64,000 nt of DNA. It comes from Dysgonomonas sp. HDW5A. GTDB lineage: Bacteria; Bacteroidota; Bacteroidia; Bacteroidales; Dysgonomonadaceae. The notes below the pieces were generated by a model that made no database searches, was not told the DNA's origin, and saw only the letters and a list, made by a program, of their open reading frames with translations. Position 1 is the first letter of the stretch. The number at the start of each line of letters is the position of its first letter. Location of the stretch: the NCBI RefSeq assembly GCF_011299555.1, contig NZ_CP049857.1:2914001-2978000 (forward strand), written 5' to 3'. Positions 35,897 to 44,535 of this stretch are shown piece after piece. Made by a program: the position numbers and the translations under genes.

Positions 35897-35960
35897 TTTC
35901 GTTTTGCACCAAGGAAAAATGAAAAACAAGCCCGATAAGGTGCGTTAGAAAAAATAGAAC
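35897..35960 (+). repeat. Dispersed repeat with ATGAAAAACAAAC core, copy 3
   Basis: GTTTCGTTTTGCACCAAGG through CCCGATAAGGTGCGTTAGAA, between the GH29 and GH109 genes. Best match to 26525-26580 and, inverted, to 47905-47968. Confidence 0.65.
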
Positions 35961-36004
35961 AATAAATTAGTATACTTAATTAACTATTAAAATATTTATT
36001 AATT

Positions 36005-37384
36005 ATGAAAAACAAAATTTTCGCATTATTGCTGATTACGAGTTTTTTATTGGGTTCGACTACTATTTCGGCTCAAATGATAAAAACGCCGACACCGCCC
36101 CGTCCGGCAGGACAAAAGGATGTCTTGAATTTGGCAACAGCACCTCTTCCAACAGTTAGAGTAGCTTTTATAGGTTTGGGGATGCGTGGTCCCGGAGCAG
36201 TAAACCGTATGACACATATACCCGGAGTTGAAGTCGTAGCTTTGTGTGATGTATTGGAAAAAAATACCAAGTCAGCCAATGAAATACTCGAAAAAGCAGG
36301 TAAACCAAAAGCACTTGAATTTTATGGAGATACTTCGGTGTGGCGTAAAGTTACAGCCTTGCCTAACGTAGATCTTATTTATGTAGCTACCGATTGGGCA
36401 AGTCATGCCAAAATAGGAGTACAGGCAATGAAAGATGGTAAGCATGTGGCTATTGAAGTACCTGCAGCCATGAATATGGATGAAATATGGGCATTGATAA
36501 ATACTTCGGAGCAAACTCGTAAGCATTGTATGCAGCTGGAAAACTGTGTGTATGACTTCTTCGAACTTACATCTCTCAATATGGCTCAACAAGGTTTGTT
36601 TGGTGATGTAATTCATGGTGAAGGAGCTTATATTCACGGACTTCAACCTTTCTGGGATCAATATTGGAATAACTGGCGTATGGATTATAACGAGAAACAT
36701 CGTGGTGATGTATACCCAACTCATGGTATAGGTCCTGTTTGTCAGGTAATGAATATTCACCGTGGTGACAAAATGAACTTCTTGGTATCGGTTGACACAA
36801 AAGCTATCGGTAACCCTGCATTTATTAAAGAAAAAACGGGTAGGGATGTTAAAAACTTCCGCAATGGAGATCACACAATGACTATGATTCGTACCGAAAA
36901 CGGAAAATCAATTCAGATTCAACACAATGTGACCTCTCCACGTCCATATAGCCGTATGTATCAGTTGACAGGTACAAAGGGATTTGCGAACAAATATCCT
37001 GTAGAAGGCTTTGCTTTGGATCAGAGTGAAATAAGTTCCGAAGTTGCTGCTAACCACGAGAATCTGAACGCTCATAAATTTGTACCCGATGATGTACGCA
37101 AGGCTTTGATGGAAAAATACAAACATCCGATTGCTAAAGGAATCGAAGAGCAAGCCAAGCAAGTAGGAGGTCATGGTGGTATGGATTTCATCATGGACTA
37201 TCGTTTGATCTATTGCTTACAAAAAGGTCTTCCTTTGGATATGGACGTATATGATTTGGCTGAATGGTGCTGTCTTATACCTTTAACCGAAATATCTTTG
37301 GATAAAGGTTCTATGCCTGTTGAGATCCCCGATTTTACTCGTGGCGGATGGAACAAAATTCAAGGTTTGAAATTTGCAGAGTAA
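36005..37384 (+). CDS. GH109-type alpha-N-acetylgalactosaminidase / Gfo-Idh-MocA oxidoreductase
   Basis: 459 aa. Signal peptide ending TISA. NAD-binding Rossmann domain from about residue 55 (VRVAFIGLGMRGPGAVNRMT, VVALCDVLEKN), KHVAIEVPAAMNMDEIW, then the GH109 signature region with EKHRGDVYPTHGIGPVCQVM and DHTMTMIRTENGK. GH109 enzymes use enzyme-bound NAD+ to cleave alpha-GalNAc (family knowledge). Oxidoreductases of similar fold acting on other sugars cannot be excluded. Fourth enzyme of the run, with a 174-nt gap that includes a dispersed repeat. Confidence 0.85.
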   Translation: MKNKIFALLLITSFLLGSTTISAQMIKTPTPPRPAGQKDVLNLATAPLPTVRVAFIGLGMRGPGAVNRMTHIPGVEVVALCDVLEKNTKSANEILEKAGKPKALEFYGDTSVWRKVTALPNVDLIYVATDWASHAKIGVQAMKDGKHVAIEVPAAMNMDEIWALINTSEQTRKHCMQLENCVYDFFELTSLNMAQQGLFGDVIHGEGAYIHGLQPFWDQYWNNWRMDYNEKHRGDVYPTHGIGPVCQVMNIHRGDKMNFLVSVDTKAIGNPAFIKEKTGRDVKNFRNGDHTMTMIRTENGKSIQIQHNVTSPRPYSRMYQLTGTKGFANKYPVEGFALDQSEISSEVAANHENLNAHKFVPDDVRKALMEKYKHPIAKGIEEQAKQVGGHGGMDFIMDYRLIYCLQKGLPLDMDVYDLAEWCCLIPLTEISLDKGSMPVEIPDFTRGGWNKIQGLKFAE

Positions 37385-37420
37385 CTTTCGAAAAGTATAT
37401 CTGATAGATAATGAATAAAT

Positions 37421-37453
37421 AAGGAGGCTTGGAAATTATTCCAAGCCTTCTTT
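37421..37453. terminator. Bidirectional terminator
   Basis: AGGCTTGGAA / TTCCAAGCCT stem with A-rich and T-rich flanks, between the convergent genes ending at 37384 and 37474. Confidence 0.85.
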
Positions 37454-37473
37454 ATAGTTGTATGTGTATTTAC

Positions 37474-38172
37474 TTACTTATAATCCTCGGGCGAAATATC
37501 TATCGCACAGAGGTATTTGCTATGTTTATCGAGATATATATTCCGTATCGAAACCCCTTGTTCGGCAAAGTATTTCATGTCAGGATTGTTTTTCAAAGAT
37601 TGAACAGCAGCAGGTATTGCCGTTGTTTTGAAGTAGATGCTGTCGAATCGTGATACATCTTCATTCAGAAGTTTACAGGTATATTCTAACGTTTTATTGT
37701 AGGTACTGCAGTCGACCATGTTTATGCCGCTTTCCTCAGTGAACAAAGGTAATTGTTTCTTGGTTTTCTTTACCAAATCCTGCAATACCTTCTGAAGGTT
37801 ATCGGAAGTGATTGTGGTTGGATCAAACAATCCCGGTTTTTTTGCGGGCTTTGAATAATCGGTTGGGGTAATTGTAAGAGTACCTAATGAGTTTTTATTC
37901 TCGTCTACGCAATAATAAATGAATGTGGCATGATTCTCTTTTAGAAGTGTCATTTGAGGATTACACTGTATATTATAAAGTAGTATATCCCGCATTTGAG
38001 TTCTGAATTCTACCGCATCTATCTTTGTGGCATCTATAAACAGAAAAGTAAAATCGAATCTGAAAGTATTGTTTGGTAATGATTCGCACTTATCCAGCCG
38101 GGTAGTCTGATCTATCTGAATCGGACAATGTGCATTTATATCGTTTACTGTTTTTTCTATATCTTCTAGCAT
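37474..38172 (-). CDS. Hypothetical protein with an internal duplication
   Basis: 232 aa, no signal peptide or membrane segment. The two halves align: both start with a short helix (IEKTVNDINAHCPIQID / LQDLVKKTKKQLPLFTE), go through ...CESLPNNTFRFDFTFL / ...DCSTYNKTLEYTCKLL, a region LLYNIQCNPQMTLLKENHAT / QSLKNNPDMKYFAEQGVS, and end in LGTLTITPTDYS / LCAIDISPEDYK. So it is a tandem repeat of a domain of about 110 residues. I do not recognise the family. Cytoplasmic location is inferred. Confidence 0.7.
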   Translation of the reverse strand: MLEDIEKTVNDINAHCPIQIDQTTRLDKCESLPNNTFRFDFTFLFIDATKIDAVEFRTQMRDILLYNIQCNPQMTLLKENHATFIYYCVDENKNSLGTLTITPTDYSKPAKKPGLFDPTTITSDNLQKVLQDLVKKTKKQLPLFTEESGINMVDCSTYNKTLEYTCKLLNEDVSRFDSIYFKTTAIPAAVQSLKNNPDMKYFAEQGVSIRNIYLDKHSKYLCAIDISPEDYK

Positions 38173-38396
38173 AATTTTTTACGTTCGACGGATAACTTAA
38201 TCTTACTTACAATTAGACCTGAGATCCTATTTGCTTTAAAATATGTCTGTTATATCATTAAATTTTTTAATGAATCTTATTCAAGGCATGGCAGAAAACA
38301 ACAATAAGATGCACCCTTCATTCTGTATTATTGCATGTTGAACCGATCCCGAATATTTATAATGCGAATATAGATTAAAGTTACCAATAAATAAAA

Positions 38397-38425
38397 AAAA
38401 ACACCCCGATTCCTCAGCGTGTTTT
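38397..38425 (-). terminator. Terminator of the NlpC/P60 gene
   Basis: AACAC / GTGTT stem with an 18-nt loop and a run of eight Ts on the minus strand, 24 nt after the stop. Confidence 0.6.
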
Positions 38426-38448
38426 AAGTTTAACTTTTCCTATATGTA

Positions 38449-39036
38449 TTATGTTGTAGGTATTTTATCCGTTTGGGACTTTTCGTGCTGTTTTACCCTT
38501 CCTCCTTTAATCCATGTTCGGCGATAGTAAGCTTCATCGAGACTACTTATGATTACACCATTAGAAGTGGATGCGTGAATAAAACGACGGTCTCCTAAAA
38601 ATACTCCTACATGATTTACTCTTTTTCCTTTTCGTGAAGATGTTCCGAAAAATACCAGATCGCCCGGTTTCAAATCGTCTTTGCCCAGATCTTTTACATC
38701 TTGTGCAGATATGTCTCTACTGCTTCGTTGTAATTTTATACCAAATACATTTTTATAAATAGTAGTGGTTAATCCTGAGCAATCCATTCCTTTAGGACTG
38801 GTTCCTCCTCTGCGGTAGGGAGTCTTAAGCCATGTAACGGCTTCGCTGTAGAGTGATAGGATGGTACTGTCGTTAGGTAGAGGAAGACCTGTTTTCTTTT
38901 CTATTGTAGTCAGTTTTGCTGTTTGTTCTTGTTCTGTAGTCTCGCTTTTTTTCTCCTTTGCGGATAGTGTAGCGCAGACAAGCATAAAGCTTAATCCGGC
39001 AAGTAGGGTCTTAATAGAAAAGTTTTTAATCTGCAT
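38449..39036 (-). CDS. NlpC/P60 cell-wall peptidase
   Basis: 195 aa. Signal peptide to about residue 26 (LVCATLSA), linker, then an NlpC/P60 domain (about 57-180) with catalytic Cys86 in PKGMDCSGLTT, His142 in RVNHVGVFLGD and a third polar residue at His154 in RFIHAST. LKPGDLVFFG is also typical. It cleaves gamma-D-Glu-diamino acid bonds in peptidoglycan stem peptides in the periplasm (family knowledge). Monocistronic. Confidence 0.92.
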   Translation of the reverse strand: MQIKNFSIKTLLAGLSFMLVCATLSAKEKKSETTEQEQTAKLTTIEKKTGLPLPNDSTILSLYSEAVTWLKTPYRRGGTSPKGMDCSGLTTTIYKNVFGIKLQRSSRDISAQDVKDLGKDDLKPGDLVFFGTSSRKGKRVNHVGVFLGDRRFIHASTSNGVIISSLDEAYYRRTWIKGGRVKQHEKSQTDKIPTT

Positions 39037-39465
39037 CCGTTAATTGTTAAATTTTCGATCTGAGCAAAAGTAAAGAATATGATCTTTTTACACAACCCCT
39101 TAAAAGTTATTTTCTCTTAAATAGTGTCTTATTATATGTTTATTTAAAAATCGTTATTTTGTAAGTAGCTTATCTTTAGTTGAATATATTTTTGTGTGTG
39201 AAATTGTGTTTAACAACATGATTTTTGTTTTTTATTATTCAGCACTAACAGTAATTATCTAATTTGATGGACTAATTTATGAGATAATTGAGCAATTTAA
39301 GATTGAAATAAATTGATGGTTATGTTTTTTTTGTACGTTTGTCCGTGAAATTTTTAGAGCCATAATTTATGGACAAAACGGATTTGAAATAGATCGTAAT
39401 AAAATTTCTGTGACAAATTTGAATAGCCTCTCAGCTTTGTAGTTAAACTAACAACTTACTAAATA
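39037..39465. other. AT-rich divergent spacer
   Basis: Between the NlpC/P60 gene and the TPM-like gene. Apart from the plus-strand promoter at 39313-39341 nothing was seen in it. Confidence 0.4.
39313..39341 (+). promoter_or_regulatory. Promoter of the TPM-like gene
   Basis: TTG (39313-39315), 18-nt spacer, TACGTTTG (39334-39341). It implies a leader of about 118 nt. Confidence 0.6.
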
Positions 39466-41091
39466 ATGCGACGATTGCGTATTGGTTTTTTATTTCTGAT
39501 AATGTTACCTCTTTTTTTAGATGTTCTTGCTGCTCCACGAAAACGTAAAGCCGTTCAGGCAAAACCGAGTTTAGAATGGGTGAAAGACAATTCGAAATTA
39601 TTTACTGCTCAACAAGCTGAGGATATAAATTCGAATATCCAGAACCTAAAAGATTCGTTGAAAACTCTGCCTTCTATATATGTAGTTACTCAAAATGATT
39701 ATTCGATAAAATCTCCCTTTTTCAGAGCATTTAAATCGTCAGTGAGCAATGATAAATGGTATGTTTCTGAGGCTAAGGAGTATGCCTATGATTTTGTGAT
39801 TCTGATACGTCCCCGAAGTAAAGTTTTTACAACCCCTCAGTTAAATATCCTGTGTAATAGAAATTCGCCGGCGATAATCCCTTTTATTTCTTTTGTAAAG
39901 ATAGACCGTCTCCAAAACGAGTATAATAAATACCTCAGTGATACGCCTAATACAGCACAGTCGGAAGTTATCGAGAAGCTTATTAATACATTAGGAGCAA
40001 GGTTTTTTGATGGGCAGATCAGAGATTATACCCATGCCATCTCCAGTCAAGACAAAGTTGAAATAAACCATTTAATTAAAGGTTTTGAGGACAGCACTAC
40101 GTATAAAGTCGCAGTAGTGACTACATTAAATGAAGACGGTGAGGATTCTGTATTTGGACGAGCCTTGAAGCAGCAAAATAATGATTCTCAAGACAAAAAA
40201 ATACAAATGACGGTTGAATACAAGAACTTGAATGCCGATATTGTTTTTGTTTTTTACCCCAAAGGTGTGCATATATTCAGCTCATTGGATAAAGATAAAT
40301 TATCGGATAAAGCGATACAAAATCTGATGTCGAAGTTTGCATCTCCACAAGCTAAGACAGCAAAATATAAGCAAGCAATGCAACTTTCCCTGACCGCTTT
40401 GTCAGAACATTTGAAGGGCGAAAAACCTCTGGATGGAATGTCGATATGGGAAAAATTAGCGGCAACGCTGCTGGGAGTTGGTATACCCGCAGGCTTTGGT
40501 TGGTATATATTTAAGGATAGCCTGAGAAAGAAAAAAACGAAAGTTACCCATGTTAAGCCTGTTGCAAATAAACCTGCAGCAGAAAAAAAGCCAGTACACT
40601 CCCCACAAAATAAGCCGGTTGTTAATCAAACATCCGTATCTAAGCCTGAAAGGAAGGAAGAAAAGCCTGTTCCTAAACCAAACATCCCCCCGATAACTGA
40701 GCAGGTCATGAAAAAAATACCTCCATTGGAATTAACAAAGCCTACAAGTCATGCTGAGGATAGGGGATGGACACTAGATAATACAGGAAGCTTACCCGTT
40801 ACCATGAGTCGCATAGATGATGTCTTCAAACCGATTTCTCCCCGAAATGAACACGAAAAAGTGATGCTCGAAATGATCGACTATATGCGTTCCCTCAGAG
40901 AATATACAGACCAAGAGATAACCCACTCGCTAGGTAATGGAGGGGTATCTCTTTATCTGGATGAATTATACGGATATGTTGATCCTGCTGCTGTGCGTAT
41001 CGTTTTTAACAGAGGACTTGATATTCTTATAAAAAACTATGCAGAACGTGATCCCAGAGTATCTAAGTATGTGAATGGTGCACGTCATTAA
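39466..41091 (+). CDS. Exported protein with two TPM-like domains and a membrane segment
   Basis: 541 aa. Signal peptide ending VLA. First TPM-like domain about 35-170 (LEWVKDNSKLFTAQQAEDIN ... SIYVVTQND). A second, less clear one at about 185-315 (HAISSQDKVEINHLIKGFED ... KVAVVTTLN). Transmembrane segment about 330-350 (LAATLLGVGIPAGFGWYIFK). A Lys/Pro-rich linker (about 355-415), then a C-terminal helical domain of about 110 residues that I do not recognise. TPM domains occur in membrane-linked proteins of several functions. The C-terminus lies in the cytosol by topology. Role unknown. Confidence 0.65.
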   Translation: MRRLRIGFLFLIMLPLFLDVLAAPRKRKAVQAKPSLEWVKDNSKLFTAQQAEDINSNIQNLKDSLKTLPSIYVVTQNDYSIKSPFFRAFKSSVSNDKWYVSEAKEYAYDFVILIRPRSKVFTTPQLNILCNRNSPAIIPFISFVKIDRLQNEYNKYLSDTPNTAQSEVIEKLINTLGARFFDGQIRDYTHAISSQDKVEINHLIKGFEDSTTYKVAVVTTLNEDGEDSVFGRALKQQNNDSQDKKIQMTVEYKNLNADIVFVFYPKGVHIFSSLDKDKLSDKAIQNLMSKFASPQAKTAKYKQAMQLSLTALSEHLKGEKPLDGMSIWEKLAATLLGVGIPAGFGWYIFKDSLRKKKTKVTHVKPVANKPAAEKKPVHSPQNKPVVNQTSVSKPERKEEKPVPKPNIPPITEQVMKKIPPLELTKPTSHAEDRGWTLDNTGSLPVTMSRIDDVFKPISPRNEHEKVMLEMIDYMRSLREYTDQEITHSLGNGGVSLYLDELYGYVDPAAVRIVFNRGLDILIKNYAERDPRVSKYVNGARH

Positions 41092-41113
41092 GTTTACAGA
41101 CCTGTTTATCTGT

Positions 41114-41692
41114 TTATCTTTGTTTTTGCCCTGACTTTTCTATTTTGGAAAGCCATTTTTTACGGATATTTTCATCTGAGTTTTTAACTATTCCGATGTA
41201 AGTGACCCTTACTTTGCTGATTCCACAAAATTGGAGGGTGCATTTTTTGAGTTGATTTACACTTGGTGCATTATATACAAGTCCATAATACCATGCCGGT
41301 TGATCGAGGGTGGTAATAATGTGAGCCGTTTTCCCTTTCAGTAGTTTTTCCCATTTCCATGAATTGGGTATGGGACGAAAAGTAAGTCCGGGGAGAAAGA
41401 CTCTATCTATAAAACCTTTGACAATGGCCGGCAAACCTCCCCACCAGACCGGATGTACCCAAACCAAATGATCAGCCCATTGGATGGCTTCGAATGCTTT
41501 AACCAAATCAGGCTCAAGCTCGGTACGTTTTTGATATCCATATTGTAAGTTGGGCGAAAAGTCAAGGTCGGCTATTCTTATTTTTCGAACTTCTGCTCCG
41601 CTCTGTTCTGCCCCTTTCTGATATGAATTGGCAAGAGCAAAATTTAAACTGTCCTTATTGGGATGTCCGTCTATAATGAGTATCTTTTTCAT
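41114..41692 (-). CDS. NAD(P)H-dependent quinone reductase, flavodoxin-like fold
   Basis: 192 aa. N-terminal phosphate-binding loop IIDGHPNKDSLNFALANSYQ, then the family signature HLVWVHPVWWGGLPAIVKGF, VFLPGLTFRP, GKTAHIITTLDQPAWYYGL. It matches the NQO1/MdaB/KefF-like family that reduces quinones by two electrons using FMN or FAD. It lies near the Crp-like regulator at 41773 on the same strand (80-nt gap), which may control it. Confidence 0.9.
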   Translation of the reverse strand: MKKILIIDGHPNKDSLNFALANSYQKGAEQSGAEVRKIRIADLDFSPNLQYGYQKRTELEPDLVKAFEAIQWADHLVWVHPVWWGGLPAIVKGFIDRVFLPGLTFRPIPNSWKWEKLLKGKTAHIITTLDQPAWYYGLVYNAPSVNQLKKCTLQFCGISKVRVTYIGIVKNSDENIRKKWLSKIEKSGQKQR

Positions 41693-41772
41693 CGTGATTG
41701 TTATTTAAACTCTTTACTGGATTTTTTATGCAAAAGTACCTCCAAGTATTCATTTAAATTCAAGACAAATGT

Positions 41773-42333
41773 CTATAAAATAGACTTTCGTATGCGTGTT
41801 AGATGTCGGGTAGATATCCCCAGATAAGAAGCAATATAATGTAGAGGAATATGTTTTATATATTCAGAATTGTTTTTCTCCAATAACTGATAACGCTTAG
41901 TTGCATCGTCTTTTTGAAATGAAATGATGCGTTCTTCGAGTTTTAGATATTGCATTTCGGTAAGTATGCGTCCCAATTTCTGCCATTCGGCACTCGTCTG
42001 ATAGAGGTATTCCAAATCAGCTTTCTGTAGAGCCTCTACTTTTGTGTCCATAATAGCCTGAATATTTTCGTCGGTAGGTGTTTGTTTTATAAAGCTCGAA
42101 AAAGCCGCCATCATCTCACCTTCGAATGTAATGCAGTTTATGGTTTCTATCCCTTCGCTATCGGTAAAGTAAGAGCGTAATACGCCCGATTTGATAAATA
42201 CGATCTCTTTGCAGATACGGTTAGCTTGGATTAAGAAATCACCTTTTTTTATATCCCGTACGGTCAGAAAAGGATCCATTCGGTTTAATTCTTCGGATGA
42301 TAGTATATTGAGTGACGAGAAATATTTTTTCAT
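41773..42333 (-). CDS. Crp/Fnr-family transcriptional regulator
   Basis: 186 aa. Cyclic-nucleotide-binding-type beta-roll (about 5-115; FLTVRDIKKGDFLIQANRIC, IVFIKSGVLRSYFTDSEGIE), long dimer helix and a C-terminal HTH (IPLHYIASYLGISTRHLTRI). The cNMP phosphate-binding residues are not conserved, as in many Bacteroidota members of this group that respond to unknown signals. It is next to the quinone reductase, a common neighbour. Confidence 0.88.
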   Translation of the reverse strand: MKKYFSSLNILSSEELNRMDPFLTVRDIKKGDFLIQANRICKEIVFIKSGVLRSYFTDSEGIETINCITFEGEMMAAFSSFIKQTPTDENIQAIMDTKVEALQKADLEYLYQTSAEWQKLGRILTEMQYLKLEERIISFQKDDATKRYQLLEKNNSEYIKHIPLHYIASYLGISTRHLTRIRKSIL

Positions 42334-42356
42334 GTATAAATCTTAAACTTATAGAA

Positions 42357-43160
42357 TCAGCAATCAAATTGATAGGAGGTTTCATCTACAGGGGCTACTA
42401 TTTCTTGATTTTTTGCAGGAGATGAAAGGAAAAGAGTAACTCGCTTTTCTTCGTAATCACGAGAAGTATCGAAAACAAAATCGGGTTTTCCATCCTCATC
42501 CAGATCGCCGATAAATAAAATCTGTACAAAAGTATCATTAAATCGCGGAACGGATATCAAGAGTTGTTTTTTATCCTTGGTATACAGATAAAGTTTGTAA
42601 TTAATGATTTCATTGTGGGACTTTTCTGCCGGAAAACTATCTATGATATAAGCATTGTTTTCGTCCGTATAAGTTCCATCAGCTCTAAGTGTATATTCTA
42701 TGTCATTGAACGTGAAGGTTAGTTTTTTACCCGGTTGAATGGCAGTAACCTCAGGCACGAAGCTTTTTATTTTCTGATCTTTTGCAGATATACCTTTGAT
42801 CATTAAAATAGCATTTCTTGACGATACAAAAGTGGTTGAATCCATTAAGCAGTCATCGTATTCTTTAGCAACGGTAATTTGTGATTTTTCGAGGATAAAT
42901 TCACCGGTCGATTCATCTTTGAGAAGATCATACCAGTCTTCGAGGAGCATCGATGCAAATTCCGAAGGTTCGCTCCCTCTGTACATTCCATCTATAAAAA
43001 TATTTACTTTTTCGTTCCTAAAATCAATCGGTAGGAATGGTGCAGACTCTATATGTATTGTATCGTTGGTCATAGAGGTTAAAGAGGTTGCATTACAATT
43101 TGATGTATGCATTGAAAACCCTATCAACCCTATTGTAAATAGTGCTATTTTGTAATTCAT
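42357..43160 (-). CDS. Secreted protein with a FG-GAP/VCBS-like repeat
   Basis: 267 aa. Signal peptide MNYKIALFTIGLIGFSMHTS. Beta-rich. Near residue 225 there is a calcium-loop motif IGDLDEDGKPDFVFDTSRDY typical of FG-GAP/VCBS-like secreted proteins. The rest (KSFVPEVTAIQPGKKLTFTF) is unassigned. The 351-residue secreted protein at 50487 has a comparable motif (DFNFDGVKDFAI). Function unknown. Confidence 0.6.
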   Translation of the reverse strand: MNYKIALFTIGLIGFSMHTSNCNATSLTSMTNDTIHIESAPFLPIDFRNEKVNIFIDGMYRGSEPSEFASMLLEDWYDLLKDESTGEFILEKSQITVAKEYDDCLMDSTTFVSSRNAILMIKGISAKDQKIKSFVPEVTAIQPGKKLTFTFNDIEYTLRADGTYTDENNAYIIDSFPAEKSHNEIINYKLYLYTKDKKQLLISVPRFNDTFVQILFIGDLDEDGKPDFVFDTSRDYEEKRVTLFLSSPAKNQEIVAPVDETSYQFDC

Positions 43161-43209
43161 AAGTTGTTCTTAAACGACAGTAGATAATAACATAGAATGT
43201 CTTGATACC

Positions 43210-44157
43210 TCAATCTGCAAGAGTCGAATCTTTGTAATAGCCTCTCGCATCCGTATGTATAACAATGCTGTGCTCTCCAAACATTTCGTCTGCATCACAA
43301 GTAATAACGATTGTATTGTCTTGATTGAATGTGATTTCGGTAATAGTTATCCGCTCTTTAAATTCATCGAGAGTAACAGTTGCCGGCTCTTCGTCGCTTT
43401 CATCCTCGCTCTCTTCAAGCCAGTAATCATTTTTGAGTTCCAGCATCGAAGCATACATTCCTCTTAAAACTTTCTCATAGAATTTTTCGGACATCAATCT
43501 GTCGGCATATTCTATGGTTTTCAATAGATTGTCTGCTTCATCCAGATAAACGATAATTCTGACGGGTTTGTCTTCAATCTTAATAAATGAGACATACTCC
43601 TCATCTTCAAATTCTAATGTGCCGAGAGTTTTACTGTCTAACGATTGGTATACAACCTCTGTGAGCGATGGTATTACATATTGTTGACACGAAAGTGTAT
43701 CAAATGCCTCCTGTATTTCCTCTTCGGTGGCTATACCATAAATGGGCTTTAGCTTCCGCTCGATTTCGGTAATGTTGGTAGTTATGGTTTTTTCGTCGGA
43801 GAGAATCTCCAGTATATTACCATCAAGTAGTCTTATTCTGGGCTTTTTCAGATTGTTAGGTATGCAATAACTATTAACGGAACTTGCTACCGGTGTTAAT
43901 TGTAGTATAGTAAGACCCCACTGTGTATCTTCTGAAGTTTCGGTTTCCTCATTTTTTTTTGGCTCAGAATTGAGAATGCATCTCTCATCGTCCTTGTTTT
44001 CAACTTCAAACTGTCGTCTTATAACCATCGTACTGTATTCTCTATTCACAGTACATTCTGATGTATAACTGGCAGTCATGTGATTTAACTCTCTAATATC
44101 ACCTTCTTGTGCTTTCTTAAGCATGTCAAGAAGATCCTTAATCTCCCATCCAGTCAT
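43210..44157 (-). CDS. Acidic cytosolic protein with DUF2262-like C-terminus
   Basis: 315 aa, rich in Glu and Asp, no signal peptide. The C-terminal 120 residues (YASMLELKNDYWLEESEDES ... ITEITFNQDNTIVITCDADE-MFGEHSIVIHT) resemble DUF2262/DUF2004-type domains, which are common in bacterial proteins of the immunity or housekeeping kind. The resemblance is by eye only. The N-terminal half is unassigned. No toxin gene is seen next to it. Confidence 0.5.
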   Translation of the reverse strand: MTGWEIKDLLDMLKKAQEGDIRELNHMTASYTSECTVNREYSTMVIRRQFEVENKDDERCILNSEPKKNEETETSEDTQWGLTILQLTPVASSVNSYCIPNNLKKPRIRLLDGNILEILSDEKTITTNITEIERKLKPIYGIATEEEIQEAFDTLSCQQYVIPSLTEVVYQSLDSKTLGTLEFEDEEYVSFIKIEDKPVRIIVYLDEADNLLKTIEYADRLMSEKFYEKVLRGMYASMLELKNDYWLEESEDESDEEPATVTLDEFKERITITEITFNQDNTIVITCDADEMFGEHSIVIHTDARGYYKDSTLAD

Positions 44158-44535
44158 AGCCCTATTGAATAAATAAAGTATTTAATGAACTATTTAGAGA
44201 TATAACAAATTTTGCTTGTTATAGTTCCCATACCATTAAATAGGTCAGAGACCTTACTTAATACTATATAAGTTTCCCTAAGTTATTGAAAAAAATCAAA
44301 AGTTGATCATTTTGACCTTTTTTTTCGATAATGATTATGAATTTATAAGTGAGAGGGGTTATTTATTGACACTTAAATATTGCCAATATCGGCTGTTTCA
44401 AACGATGGATACCGAAGAGCAGATTATTTCGTGTCTTTGAAATTACAATAGCATAAGTAGTGTAACATATGGTACAAACCAATGGATATAGATTCTATAG
44501 TTTTGTCTTATCAATGATCAACCACTAAAATATAT
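44158..44535. other. Divergent spacer between the DUF2262-like gene and hcp
   Basis: It contains the palindrome AGGTCAGAGACCT at 44242-44254 and an AT-rich stretch. A TGTCTTTG near 44432 could be the -7 of hcp. No classical FNR box was found. Confidence 0.4.
44242..44254. repeat. AAGGTCTnAGACCTT-family palindrome
   Basis: AGGTCAGAGACCT, perfect 13-nt palindrome within TAGGTCAGAGACCTTA. Confidence 0.65.

Noticed and set aside
36272-36874. 200-codon ORF antisense to the GH109 gene
   Set aside because: It lies wholly within a clear conserved gene on the other strand and has no recognisable protein features.
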